A stretch of 64,000 nucleotides of DNA from Reyranella sp. (GCA_019750135.1 JAIEOV010000016.1:310001-374000); one strand, 5' to 3'. Positions 36,511 through 45,229 are shown, numbered from the stretch's first letter. Made by a program: numbers and translations. The notes: generated by a model from the sequence alone, not told the origin.

Positions 36511-36816
36511 ATGCTTCGCCGCCTTGCTTGCGCCATCGCCTTCATCCCGTCTTTTGCCACCGCGCAGGATGCGCAGCAGGGGCGCGAGATCGCCCTGCGA
36601 TGGTGTTCGTCGTGTCACGTGGTGGAGCGAACGGCGACCTCGGCGCCGGCCAACGGTCTGCCGACCTTCCCCGGCATCGCCGCCAAGCCTGGCTTGTCGG
36701 CTGATCAACTGCGGGCGGCAATGAACCCGCAGCACAGCCGCATGCCCGATCTCGCGCTCAGCAAGCGCCAGCAGGACGATCTCATCGCCTACATCTACAG
36801 CCTTCGCGCAAAGTGA
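36511..36816 (+). CDS. small periplasmic c-type cytochrome
   Basis: 101 residues from the ATG at 36511. The signal peptide MLRRLACAIAFIPSFATAQ would leave a mature protein of about 82 residues. The haem attachment motif is CSSCH (residues 32-36) and the distal ligand is probably Met78 in HSRMPDLALS. It is a class I monohaem cytochrome, likely an electron carrier to a terminal oxidase or reductase. No oxidase gene is adjacent. It shares its FNR-like box with the divergent CBS gene. Confidence 0.88.
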   Translation: MLRRLACAIAFIPSFATAQDAQQGREIALRWCSSCHVVERTATSAPANGLPTFPGIAAKPGLSADQLRAAMNPQHSRMPDLALSKRQQDDLIAYIYSLRAK

Positions 36817-36847
36817 TCGATGGCGCCCTGAGTGGCGGGTAAATGCT

Positions 36848-38140
36848 TCAGTCGTCCGATCGGCTCGACGAGCCTCCAAGCCCCTGCAGATCGCCTGTGT
36901 TGGCCCGTCGACGGTCCTCGAGCTCCGGAAAGCTGCGCGCAACCGTCTGTTCCAGGAGGGCCAGTTCACTCTGCAGCGGCGGCGTCCGCGCCGCCGGCAA
37001 CCGGTCGACGAGATGTTCGAGCATGGCCCGGAGACGGCGAACGACCTGCATGCTGGACGCCCCGTACTGGCGCACCTCGGTGACCGCCAGATCGACGATA
37101 TCGTCCCAATCGGGCGTCGGAAAGACGAGCCGAAGCGCATTGCTCCTGTCATAGACCCGCGCATTGTCGAGGTTCTTCTGCCCCGCATAACGCAGCAGGC
37201 GATGTATTTGATCGATGGCCAGTACAGCCGTCGTCGGATCGTTGACGGCCGGCGACAGGGCGCGCGACGCGACGTCGACCACGATCCGGAAGGCAAACAT
37301 CGGATCCTGGCGCATCGTGCGCTCCGGCCCAAAGGCGACCAGCGCGTTGATCGAGCCTTCGCTCACTCGCCCCTCTGGCGGATAAATGCGTGCCAGCGGG
37401 TCTCCGGTCGAGACGAAATCCCCTATCTGCGGAATGAGCTCGATCGTGCAGCCGGCCTTCGTCGCCAGAGCCGCAAGTTCGCGGCTGCCAAAGGCCAGGA
37501 ACGTGCCCGACGGACCGGTCCGCCCGACGACGCGGCTTGGAAGTCCCACAAGCTCGTCGATCGTTCCCCGGCTTTCCGATCGCGCGGGGTCGAAGGCGCC
37601 CTGATAGACACTGTCCATGGCATCCTTGCCGTCGGCGAAGACCTTTTGCAGGATCGTGACCGGCCGCAGACCGAGGCCGACCTCCTCGACGAACCAGAAG
37701 AACACCGCGATGGCCGAGATGTTGCCGGCAATCGCAAGGATGATCAGGCCGGCATGGCGAGACTGGTCGGTCGTGTTGGCCATGGCAACCATGGTGATTC
37801 CGAAGGCAAAGACGAAGACGCTGGCAGCGACCTTCATTTCCCAGCGGCTGAACGTCATTCTGATGATGCGCGGCGTGATCTGGCCACTGGCGAGCTGAAC
37901 GGCCAGCAACAGCGCAGAGACGGCGTACACCATGAACGTCAGCATCGAAGACGCGAAAGCGGCCATGGAGGCACGCATGCCCTCAACATCACCTTGGTCG
38001 AAGCGTGGCCAGTGCGGATCGGGAACGAGCCACAGGACGAGCTTGCCGGTCAGCCAGGCCGCCAGAAGGGCAAGCGACGGGAACAGCCAGAACGATGTCC
38101 TGACGAACTCGTGCAGGCGGTAGCGGGCAAGCCAGCTCAT
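36848..38140 (-). CDS. DUF2254 membrane protein
   Basis: 430 residues from the ATG at 38140. About four membrane segments lie in the first 165 residues (SFWLFPSLALLAAWLTGKLVLWLV; SSMLTFMVYAVSALLLAVQLA; VAASVFVFAFGITMVAMA; LIILAIAGNISAIAVFFWFV). A large soluble C-terminal domain follows (residues about 190-430). The family is uncharacterised. Its ATG overlaps, as ATGA, the stop of the second frame of the symporter gene upstream, showing they were built as one operon: DUF2252, symporter, DUF2254. Confidence 0.85.
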   Translation of the reverse strand: MSWLARYRLHEFVRTSFWLFPSLALLAAWLTGKLVLWLVPDPHWPRFDQGDVEGMRASMAAFASSMLTFMVYAVSALLLAVQLASGQITPRIIRMTFSRWEMKVAASVFVFAFGITMVAMANTTDQSRHAGLIILAIAGNISAIAVFFWFVEEVGLGLRPVTILQKVFADGKDAMDSVYQGAFDPARSESRGTIDELVGLPSRVVGRTGPSGTFLAFGSRELAALATKAGCTIELIPQIGDFVSTGDPLARIYPPEGRVSEGSINALVAFGPERTMRQDPMFAFRIVVDVASRALSPAVNDPTTAVLAIDQIHRLLRYAGQKNLDNARVYDRSNALRLVFPTPDWDDIVDLAVTEVRQYGASSMQVVRRLRAMLEHLVDRLPAARTPPLQSELALLEQTVARSFPELEDRRRANTGDLQGLGGSSSRSDD

Positions 38141-38879
38141 GTCGTTCGCCGCGGGCCGATCGCGGCCGTGCCTCTGCCGAGCCAACGCGACGCCAGCCAC
38201 GTCACTCCGAGGGTCAAGGGTACGCCAAGCGCCACCATGACCGTCGTGCGCGGATCGGGATCGGCCACGAGCAGCGGGGCAAGAGCAGCACCCAGATTGC
38301 GCGTGCAGGCGCCGAGACTGACGACGCTGCGTCGCGCCGGCGGCAGGCCGACGGCAAGCAAGTAACCGCGACGGTCAGCACCTTCTCGGCCGCCGGCCGA
38401 TGAACCGCGCGCAGGGCCATGCCGACGCCCATGGGCAGCACCAGCAGAATCAGCAGGGGACGCGCTACGGCCCAGGCTTCGATCGACAGGCCAGGCACGA
38501 TCACGGGCACGCCGAGCGGCATCATCAGGACAGTGCCCAACGCTGCGACAAGCATGAACGCCGCCGTGTAGGAAAGATCACCGCCGGCCCGCCGCACCAT
38601 CATCGGCAGAAAGGGCGCCGCCGGCGCCAGCGACATCAACAGCAGCCCGACCGCATAGGGCTCCGCCATCGGCAGGGCACGAACGATGACGATCGCCAGC
38701 GCCGGTGCAAACAGCCAGTCGACGACCATGACGACCAGGAGGAAGCGCCGGTCTCGCAACGGCGCGAGCGCGGCCCGGGCGTCAATCTCGAGGCCGATTG
38801 CCATGAGGTTGCCTACCATGAACAGGATCACGGCGGGCCGGATGGCAATCTCTGCGATGTCTAGAATCTCTTTCATCAT
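38137..38879 (-). pseudogene. bile-acid/Na+ symporter-family protein, frameshifted
   Basis: The first frame (start 38879) encodes about 170 residues of a multi-membrane SBF-type symporter (AVILFMVGNLMAIGLEID, APAAPFLPMMVRRAGGDLSYTAAFMLVAALGTVLMMPLGVPVIVPG). It then runs into unrelated Ser/Arg/Trp-rich sequence. The family's conserved C-terminal helix pair (RRSVVSLGACTRNLGAALAPLL and VMVALGVPLTLGVTWLASRWLG) continues in another frame from about 38360 to the stop at 38137. One base appears to be missing near 38345-38365. This is either a recent inactivating frameshift or a sequencing error. The second-frame stop still overlaps the DUF2254 start. Confidence 0.75.
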
Positions 38880-38988
38880 CGATCGCCCGCCGGCGCCGGC
38901 GCGGCGCGACCTGGTCGTGACCCGTCATGTGCAGCCCTTACACCTTCGAGCGCGCTGGCGGTGCTTCCTTCACAGGACACGGTCTTGG

Positions 38989-40380
38989 TCACTCCATCGC
39001 GGCGGCCTTGATCCGGCCTTGCCGGATCGCCTTCACGAAAGTCCGGTAGTCGCGCTCACCCTGGTCTGCGTATTCGACGGCAAAGTCGGCAATTGCGTCG
39101 TCGAACACCTCGCTCGCTCCCATGTAACCCGCGATCATGGCGGCATCGCCGGACCGGGCATGCGCTCGCGCCAGCGCCCAGGCGCAGACGCGGCCATAAG
39201 CCCTTAGGTCGCCGGCATCGAAGCTCTCGATGATCGCGCCCACCTTCATGTCGCGAAGCTGGCGGATGTAGCGATCGCGGCCGTCCTTGCCGCGAGTCCA
39301 ACCGAGGAACAGGTCGCTCGCCGATTGCATCAGGCGCTGCCCGACGACCACGCGCTGGCCATGGTTGGCATGAAGGCTCTTGCCGACATACGGCTCCAGC
39401 ACGGAGGGCACGGCTTCCTTGACCTGCAGGAAGATCGGATCGTCGTCCGCCGCCATGAACAGGGCGACGGCGCATACGCGACCCACGCTGCCGACGCCGA
39501 CGACCTTCACGGCGAGATCGCAGAACTGGAAGCGGTCGAACAGGACGCGCACATGCTCGCCGAGGGACTGGCGGTACTGTGCGATGGAGTCCTTGTAATT
39601 CGACTCGAGCCCCGGCGCCTGCTCGGCCGTCGGATGGAAGATGAGAGGTGGATCGTCCTTGATCAGCGGTCGCACGCCGCGATGCTCGGCGAGCTTGGGA
39701 AACAGGTATTCCGGGACATTCTTTTCCCCGACCGCCTCCAGCCGTTCCCGGATCTGGGCGCGGCGCTCCTCTGAGTCCATCGCCTTCAGGAAACGATCGA
39801 CATCGATCGCATCGTACCAGACGTCGAGCGATCGCATTTCGGCATAGTCCGCCATGTGCTCGCGGTAGGAACAGGCGGCGGCTCGCGCGGCGCGGATCGC
39901 ATCGCTTTCGGGAAGGCGGATCTGCCGGCCGGCCACCACCAGGCTGGCCGCGAGTCGCTTGAGATCCCATTCCCAGGGGCCCGGCAGCGTCTCGTCGAAG
40001 TCATTGATGTCGAAGATGACGCGTCGTTCCGGGGTTGCGAACCCGCCGAAATTCAACAGGTGGGCATCACCGCAGGCCTGCACCCGAATCCCGGAAACCG
40101 GCGTCACGGCAAGGTCGGCAGCCATGATGTCGGCCGAGCCTCGGAAGAAGGCAAAAGGGGATTCCATCATCCGGCCGTAACGGATCGGGACCAGGCTCTC
40201 CATGCGGCCCTGATTGGAGGCTTCGAGGATGTCGACGATATCGCGCCGTTGCTTGGGTGCCTTCCAAGGACCGTGTGCGTCGCGCGGGACCTCGTCCCGC
40301 AGCGCCTTCCCGGCTGCGCGCCGTTCGTCGGCATGGATGAATTGCGGTTCGGGATGTTCGTGTCGATGCGGTGCGTTCAT
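38989..40380 (-). CDS. DUF2252 protein
   Basis: 463 residues from the ATG at 40380. The DUF2252 pattern is clear: RYGRMMESPFAFFRGSADIMAADLA, then GIRVQACGDAHLLNFGGFATPERRVIFDINDFDETLPGPWEWDLKRLAASLVVAGR, a segment that resembles the catalytic and metal-binding loops of kinase-like (aminoglycoside phosphotransferase) folds. The C-terminal part contains GWTRGKDGRDRYIRQLRDMK and LARAHARSGDAAMIAGYMG. The biochemical function is unknown. First gene of the minus-strand operon with the symporter and DUF2254; an FNR-like box lies about 64 bases upstream. Confidence 0.88.
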   Translation of the reverse strand: MNAPHRHEHPEPQFIHADERRAAGKALRDEVPRDAHGPWKAPKQRRDIVDILEASNQGRMESLVPIRYGRMMESPFAFFRGSADIMAADLAVTPVSGIRVQACGDAHLLNFGGFATPERRVIFDINDFDETLPGPWEWDLKRLAASLVVAGRQIRLPESDAIRAARAAACSYREHMADYAEMRSLDVWYDAIDVDRFLKAMDSEERRAQIRERLEAVGEKNVPEYLFPKLAEHRGVRPLIKDDPPLIFHPTAEQAPGLESNYKDSIAQYRQSLGEHVRVLFDRFQFCDLAVKVVGVGSVGRVCAVALFMAADDDPIFLQVKEAVPSVLEPYVGKSLHANHGQRVVVGQRLMQSASDLFLGWTRGKDGRDRYIRQLRDMKVGAIIESFDAGDLRAYGRVCAWALARAHARSGDAAMIAGYMGASEVFDDAIADFAVEYADQGERDYRTFVKAIRQGRIKAAAME

Positions 40381-40437
40381 TTGGAGAAGTCCGGCTATTG
40401 GCAGCCTAATCCGTCGCATCTCCCCCGGTCCGCGGCC

Positions 40438-40451
40438 TTGACCAAGATCAA
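40438..40451. promoter_or_regulatory. FNR/FixK-like box (TTGACCAAGATCAA)
   Basis: Exact TTGA-N6-TCAA, centred about 64 bases upstream of the DUF2252 start on the minus strand. A second box 59 bases away serves the divergent gene. Confidence 0.8.
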
Positions 40452-40496
40452 CGTCGAGCGCATCGACGGCGCGACGGTGGACGTGCCCGTCGGCGC

Positions 40497-40510
40497 TTGA
40501 CCGGGATCAA
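40497..40510. promoter_or_regulatory. FNR/FixK-like box (TTGACCGGGATCAA)
   Basis: Exact TTGA-N6-TCAA, centred about 59 bases before the ATG at 40563 of the conserved unknown gene. It is paired back to back with the box at 40438. Confidence 0.8.
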
Positions 40511-40562
40511 ACCGTCATGGTGGCAACGTCGCTATCCTCAATTCACGCGAGATGAGGGTGAC

Positions 40563-40997
40563 ATGAAGCTACAAAGCGCCAAGGACTTACGGGAAAAGAT
40601 AGCACTGGCCGAAAGCGCCAAGGCGACAGCTGCCCTGAAGGCACATGAGGCAGCGGAGAAGGAAAAAAGGGAGATGCTGGATCACTTGATGAACCCGTCG
40701 GGCCTGAGCGACGAGCAGGTGATCGCCAAGGCGTCCGCCATCGTCAATCGCGCGGTGGAAAACGGGCTGACCTCGGTACAAGTCTTCCGCTTCCCCCACG
40801 CGATCTGCACAGACAACGGGCGTGCCATCAACCAGGGCGAGCCCGGATGGGAGAAGAGCCTGACCGGCATCCCCAAGGAGATCTACGAGTTCTGGAAGCG
40901 ACGCTTGCAGCCGCTTGGCTACCACATCCGTTACGAGGTCATCGATTATCCGGGCGGAATGCCGGGTGACATCGGCATTACCTTGACCTGGGGCTGA
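40563..40997 (+). CDS. unknown protein of the stress island
   Basis: 144 residues from the ATG at 40563, preceded by GAGGG. I do not recognise a family. The N-terminal third is a charged helix with coiled-coil character (KLQSAKDLREKIALAESAKATAALKAHEAAEKEKREML). The rest looks like a compact alpha/beta domain (DEQVIAKASAIVNRAVENGLTSVQVFRFP, then WKRRLQPLGYHIRYEVIDYPGGMPGDIGITLTW). There are no signal peptide or membrane segments. Its own FNR-like box makes expression with the other island genes likely. Confidence 0.75.
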   Translation: MKLQSAKDLREKIALAESAKATAALKAHEAAEKEKREMLDHLMNPSGLSDEQVIAKASAIVNRAVENGLTSVQVFRFPHAICTDNGRAINQGEPGWEKSLTGIPKEIYEFWKRRLQPLGYHIRYEVIDYPGGMPGDIGITLTWG

Positions 40998-41064
40998 ACC
41001 TGTTCGATGCCCTCTGCCGCCGATCGGCAGGGCGCTGTCATCGGCGGCTTCACGATGCCGCTGC

Positions 41065-41619
41065 TCAGCTCGACGCCCCCAGCCAAAAGCTCACGGACAC
41101 CAGCAGGCTTCCCAGCAGCGCCGCGAACCAGCCGGTCAGCCACAGCATTGCCGGCAGTTCCAGGCGCGGCCAGAGGGCCAAGGCCAGACCGAACAGAACG
41201 ATGCCGATTCCATCCAGGGCGAGGATCCAACCTCCCTGAACCGCCTTGCGCAGCATCAGCGCCACCCACACGTACATCGCACCGGCCAGGCCGGCCCAAA
41301 CGGAGACGATCGCAGGCAGGTGTGCCCCGAGTTCCTGAGGCGCGATCACCACGGCGCCGGCACAGGCAATGCCCGCCGCTCCAATCAAGCCCAGCCAAGC
41401 TCGCGCCGGGCCGGCCTTGCCTCTGATCACAGCGGTCACAGCGAGAACGCCATCGACGAAGGAGTAGCCGCCCCACAGGACCGTCAGATCAAACAGGGTG
41501 GGCTTTGGCCAGAAGAAGGCGAGGAAGGCAAAGGCGATGGCCGCGATGCCGCGCAACAGCAGCAATGAGCGGTGACCGGCGGCGGCATCGAGCAGCGCTG
41601 CCTCGTCGACGTTGCTCAT
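41065..41619 (-). CDS. HdeD-family membrane protein
   Basis: 184 residues from the ATG at 41619, with six hydrophobic segments. The HdeD/DUF308 pattern is visible: RSLLLLRGIAAIAFAFLAFFWPKPTLFDLTVLWGGYSFVDGVLAVTAVI, then GWILALDGIGIVLFGLALALWP and LELPAMLWLTGWFAALLGSLLVSVSFWL. E. coli HdeD is part of the acid-resistance region. Its start overlaps the stop of the MORN-like gene by ATGA, so the two form an operon. Confidence 0.88.
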   Translation of the reverse strand: MSNVDEAALLDAAAGHRSLLLLRGIAAIAFAFLAFFWPKPTLFDLTVLWGGYSFVDGVLAVTAVIRGKAGPARAWLGLIGAAGIACAGAVVIAPQELGAHLPAIVSVWAGLAGAMYVWVALMLRKAVQGGWILALDGIGIVLFGLALALWPRLELPAMLWLTGWFAALLGSLLVSVSFWLGASS

Positions 41620-42188
41620 GGGAGATCGCAGGCACTGAGCGGAACGCCGATGGCGATGCGTCTGTCGCCGTGCGTCAGGCAGCCACGGCGCCAGGTCCCC
41701 TCGAACGACGCGCCATCGATGGTCACGACGCCCTGCCCGTCCGGCAGGTCGGCGACGTAGGCGCCCTGATAGCTCTGACCGGCTGGCCAGTCGTAGCGGC
41801 CGATACTCTCCCGCTTGCCGCGCCGAAAGACGCCCTCGAAGCGATCGATGGGGCGGCCGTGCTCGTACCACTGGACGGTGCCATGGCCTTCCTTGCGGCC
41901 GGACAGGCAGCGGCCGGACCATGTCGCCGTATCCTCGGGATCGGGACGCCAGTTCCACATACGGCATCCGGTCCTGGGATCGAGGTCCCAGCTGCCGTCC
42001 TGGCAAGGCGCGGTCCAATTGATCTCCAACGAATCCGGCTCTCGGATGTCACACGACCCTACGCGGCTTTCGGCGGCGGCGAGAGCCAGCGGCGGGACCA
42101 TAACGACGACGCCGCACGTCGCGACCATACGAATGAGCGCGTAAGCCCTCCTGCCGATAGTGCCGAAGCCCTCACAAGATGCAGCCAT
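41616..42188 (-). CDS. secreted MORN-repeat-like protein
   Basis: 190 residues from the ATG at 42188. A hydrophobic N-terminal segment (ALIRMVATCGVVVMVPPLALAAAES) is probably a signal peptide. The second half has MORN-like units: SGRCLSGRKEGHGTVQWYEHGRPIDRFEGVFRRGKRESIGRYDWPAGQSYQGAYVADLPDGQGVVTIDGASFEGTWRRGC. Several Cys residues may form disulfides. The role is unknown; such repeats often sense or decorate membranes. It is cotranscribed with HdeD. Confidence 0.78.
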   Translation of the reverse strand: MAASCEGFGTIGRRAYALIRMVATCGVVVMVPPLALAAAESRVGSCDIREPDSLEINWTAPCQDGSWDLDPRTGCRMWNWRPDPEDTATWSGRCLSGRKEGHGTVQWYEHGRPIDRFEGVFRRGKRESIGRYDWPAGQSYQGAYVADLPDGQGVVTIDGASFEGTWRRGCLTHGDRRIAIGVPLSACDLP

Positions 42189-42245
42189 GATGATGATCGT
42201 CCTGTCCCTCTTGGACCAGGAAACCGCACCCGCCTTGGCAATCGT

Positions 42246-42259
42246 ATGAGGCAGATCAA
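42246..42259. promoter_or_regulatory. FNR/FixK-like box (ATGAGGCAGATCAA)
   Basis: TTGA-N6-TCAA with one mismatch. It lies in the divergent gap between the MORN-HdeD operon (centre about 64 bases from its start) and the beta-CASP RNase (about 69 bases from the GTG at 42322). Confidence 0.6.
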
Positions 42260-42321
42260 ACACCCTCGCCGGAAACGCACCGTATTGGTATCGGGTGAAG
42301 ACACAGACGGAGCAACGCCCG

Positions 42322-43977
42322 GTGAATGACGTTTCGCTGCATATCCATGGCGCCGCCGGCACCGTGACAGGCTCCTGCTATCGGCTGGTCACGCCGGGCG
42401 GCGATTTGCTGGTCGACTGCGGCATGTTCCAGGGGCCGAAGTCGCTGCGCAGCCTGAACTACCGGGACTTTCCCTTCACGCCCTCGGCCATCGCGGGGGT
42501 GCTGCTGACCCACGCCCACATCGATCACACCGGCCTGTTCCCCAAGCTCGCGCTGGCAGGCTTCCGCGGCCAGGCGTGGACGACGGAAGCCACCCGCGAT
42601 CTCCTGCATTGGCTGCTTCCCGATGCCGGCGCCATCCAGGAGAACGACGTCGATCGACTGAACCGGCGCAACAGCCGCCGGGGAGAGCCGCGCATCGCTC
42701 CCATCTACACCCGCAACGATGCCGAGGCCTCGCTCTCGTTGCTCGGCGCCCAGCGCTACGATTCGTGGTTCGAGCCGCTGAAGGGTATTCGCGCCCGCCT
42801 GCGCAACGCCGGCCACATCCTGGGCAGCACCTTCATCGAAATGGAGGTCGACGCCAAGCCACGACCCGTGCGGTTCGTCTTTTCCGGAGACATCGGACCG
42901 CAGGAGAAAGCGCTGCAGCCCGACCCGTCGATCCCGGATCCCTGTGACATCCTCCTGCTGGAATCGACCTACGGCAACCGCCTGCGGCAGCGGCTGACGG
43001 AGGACGACCGCCGGTCCCTGCTCGGACGCGAGCTGAGCGACGCGCTGAAGGCAGGAGGCAATGTCATCGTTCCAGTGTTCGCCGTGGAGCGCACTCAGGA
43101 GATCCTCGACGACATCGCCCGCCTCAAACGCGACGGCGAGATCGGCGCGGTTCCGGTCTTTCTGGACTCGCCGCTGGCCGGCCGAACGACGGAGGTGTTC
43201 CGCCGCCATCGCCATGCGCTGGAACGCGGCCCCGACGGCTCGGTATTCACCGGCGGCGACTTCCGCCTGATCGAGACGGTCGAACAAAGCAAGGCGATCG
43301 GTCGCATCCACGGCGGCGCTGTCATCCTCGCCGGCTCCGGCATGTGCGACGCCGGACGCGTGAAGCATCACCTCAAGGATCATCTCTGGCGGCAGGACTC
43401 GACGGTGCTGTTCGTCGGATACCAGGCGCCCGGCACGCTGGGCGCTCTCGTTCGCGACGGCGCGCCGCGTGTGCGCATCCACGGCGAGGAAATCAACGTC
43501 AAGGCGCGCATTCGTGCCATAGACGCCTACTCCGGTCACGCCGACCGCGACGAGCTGGTCGAGTGGGCGCGCCCGCTTCTGCCCACGCTCGGCTCGGCGA
43601 TGCTGGTTCACGGCGAACCCGACGCCGTGCAGGGGCTTGCCGACAGCCTTTCGGCGGCGGGTCTGGAGCGTTCGCGCATCGCCGCACCGGAACTCGATCA
43701 GGCGTTCGGCATCGTCTTCCGCGACGGTCGGTGGCAGGCCCTCCTGTCGCCGGCAGCCGCCACCCCGCGCCTGGCTCCGGCGCAGGCGAGCGCCGCGCGC
43801 GACTGGCACAACGACTATGCTGCGGCGCTGCTCGATCTACGCCATGCGCTCCAGCAGGAGAGCGACGACCGCCTGCGGCAGCAACTGCTGAACGAGGTAC
43901 GGGGACTGATCGCCTCTCATGGCGCCGGCATCGGTAGCGGCTCAAAACGTGGAGCAACGATATCGAGCAGGACGTAA
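42322..43977 (+). CDS. metallo-beta-lactamase/beta-CASP ribonuclease
   Basis: 551 residues from a GTG at 42322, preceded by GGAG at 9 bases and correctly spaced from the FNR-like box; a GTG at 42295 would add nine residues. Metallo-beta-lactamase motif II is THAHIDHTG (His64, His66, Asp68, His69). Further metal motifs are NAGHILGST and FSGDIG, and the beta-CASP part has PVFAVERTQEIL, FVGYQAPGTLG and IDAYSGHADRDEL. It is related to the CPSF-type RNA exonucleases and endonucleases found in stress clusters. The last 61 bases overlap a convergent gene. Confidence 0.9.
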   Translation: MNDVSLHIHGAAGTVTGSCYRLVTPGGDLLVDCGMFQGPKSLRSLNYRDFPFTPSAIAGVLLTHAHIDHTGLFPKLALAGFRGQAWTTEATRDLLHWLLPDAGAIQENDVDRLNRRNSRRGEPRIAPIYTRNDAEASLSLLGAQRYDSWFEPLKGIRARLRNAGHILGSTFIEMEVDAKPRPVRFVFSGDIGPQEKALQPDPSIPDPCDILLLESTYGNRLRQRLTEDDRRSLLGRELSDALKAGGNVIVPVFAVERTQEILDDIARLKRDGEIGAVPVFLDSPLAGRTTEVFRRHRHALERGPDGSVFTGGDFRLIETVEQSKAIGRIHGGAVILAGSGMCDAGRVKHHLKDHLWRQDSTVLFVGYQAPGTLGALVRDGAPRVRIHGEEINVKARIRAIDAYSGHADRDELVEWARPLLPTLGSAMLVHGEPDAVQGLADSLSAAGLERSRIAAPELDQAFGIVFRDGRWQALLSPAAATPRLAPAQASAARDWHNDYAAALLDLRHALQQESDDRLRQQLLNEVRGLIASHGAGIGSGSKRGATISSRT

Positions 43978-44327
43978 GCCTCGGCCAACGTCGCGACCAT
44001 GATCGGCTGGGCATGGGACCACACGCCACGGGCCGAACGGTAGGTCTCGCCAAAGCTCTCGCCGCCCCACGGCGGCACGACGACGATCCGTATCACGTCG
44101 CCGATCGCGGGCTTGCTGGCACGCTCGACGAAGCGGCTTTGCGGCGCCGCGACAGCCTTGATCTCGCTCATGTCGTACAGGTATCGGACGGCCGGGCCAC
44201 CAGCACCTTGCGCACCCGCGACGCAAACCAGGGCCGGATCGATCGCGTCCAGATCCCCATTGGTCAGCAAGTCAGTGAACGTCAGGCAGAGGACTCTTCG
44301 AAGACGTTCGAACGACATCGTAAACAT
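43917..44327 (-). CDS. small unknown protein, possibly STAS/SpoIIAA-like
   Basis: 136 residues from the ATG at 44327. The layout is a beta-rich start (MSFERLRRVLCLTFTDLLTNGDL), then RYLYDMSEIKAV and a later alpha/beta part (KPAIGDVIRIVVVPPWGGESFGETYRSARGVWSHAQPIMVATLAEAYVLLDI). This recalls the SpoIIAA-like/STAS fold of small proteins, but the match is by pattern only. It has no clear FNR-like box of its own. It overlaps the RNase gene by 61 bases tail to tail. Confidence 0.6.
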   Translation of the reverse strand: MFTMSFERLRRVLCLTFTDLLTNGDLDAIDPALVCVAGAQGAGGPAVRYLYDMSEIKAVAAPQSRFVERASKPAIGDVIRIVVVPPWGGESFGETYRSARGVWSHAQPIMVATLAEAYVLLDIVAPRFEPLPMPAP

Positions 44328-44380
44328 GAACCGGCCTTGCCCTGCTGTGCGCAGCGGCAAGGACACTAATCGATTGCCGA

Positions 44381-45229
44381 TCAGTGCGACACCAGGGAGC
44401 AACGGGACGGTTGCAACAGAAAATCCCTCGTGACTCCGCCCAGCACCCATTCGCGCAGGCGCGTATGGCCATAGGCGCCGCCCACCACCAATCCGGCGTC
44501 GAGCTCGAGGTCGCTTGCGATACTGCGTAGCTGGTCGCCTTCGCTGGTTGTCGCGGCGACCGCACGCGCCGACGCGGCGACCCCATGCCCGGTCAGCCAG
44601 CCGGCGACATCCTCGGTGCGCGTACGGGCGTCGGCAAGATCGTCGGCGGCGGCGATCTCAACCACGACGACCCGCTCGGCGCGCTGAAGCAACGGTAAGG
44701 CGCCCTGCACAGCACGGCGCGCCTCCCGCGTATCCTTCCAGCCGACCACGACAGTCCTTAGGTCGACCTTGCGTTCAGACGAGGCCGCCACCAGCACGGG
44801 CCTGCCGGCGCGCAGGGTCAGATCCGCGAGATTGACATGTCGCGACCCGTCGACGAGCGCGCCACCCTTGGCAGCCTCCGTGACCAGCAGGTCGGCCGCT
44901 CGCATCTGCTCGGCCACATAGTCGGCAATAGAGCCGTAGGTCACGACCGTCGACCGCCACTCAACCGCCGCCACCTTGCCCTTGAGCGCGGACCGGAATT
45001 CCTTTTCGGCGGCCGCCAACTCCTTGTCGATCTGCTCGCGGTCCCAGCTCACAAGCTCCGGCGGCACGTACATGTCAGGCGAGCCGTAGATCTGGATGGG
45101 CTGGCGGGCGCTGATGCCGATCACTTTCGCCACCTCGAGGCTGGCTGCCAGATCGGCAGCCAGTTCCAGCACGGCGGCGTTGGGCTCACCGGCAGACAGC
45201 CGGACCATGAGGCTTGCAGATGTTGTCAT
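44381..45229 (-). CDS. tandem universal stress protein
   Basis: 282 residues from the ATG at 45229. There are two Usp domains: residues 1-150 (TTSASLMVRLSAGEPNAAVLELAADLAASLEVAKVIGISAR) and 150-282 (DLRTVVVGWKDTREARRAVQGALPLLQRAERVVVVEI). The C-terminal GGAYGHTRLREWVLGGVTRDFLLQPSRCSLVSH keeps the ATP-binding Gly pattern. It is similar in plan to the gene at 35108 but clearly diverged. It lies downstream of metK on the same strand, with an FNR-like box of its own in the gap. Confidence 0.9.
   Translation of the reverse strand: MTTSASLMVRLSAGEPNAAVLELAADLAASLEVAKVIGISARQPIQIYGSPDMYVPPELVSWDREQIDKELAAAEKEFRSALKGKVAAVEWRSTVVTYGSIADYVAEQMRAADLLVTEAAKGGALVDGSRHVNLADLTLRAGRPVLVAASSERKVDLRTVVVGWKDTREARRAVQGALPLLQRAERVVVVEIAAADDLADARTRTEDVAGWLTGHGVAASARAVAATTSEGDQLRSIASDLELDAGLVVGGAYGHTRLREWVLGGVTRDFLLQPSRCSLVSH

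Noticed and set aside
40497..40562. Upstream extension of the unknown gene to 40497
   Set aside because: It would place the start codon inside the FNR-like box; the ATG at 40563 has a good ribosome site.
42256..43809. Minus-strand frame of 517 codons opposite the RNase gene
   Set aside because: The plus-strand protein has all metallo-beta-lactamase/beta-CASP motifs; the minus frame has none.
44331..44380. Possible FNR-like box upstream of the small STAS-like gene
   Set aside because: ATTGCCGATCAG near 44370 lacks both half-sites at the right spacing.
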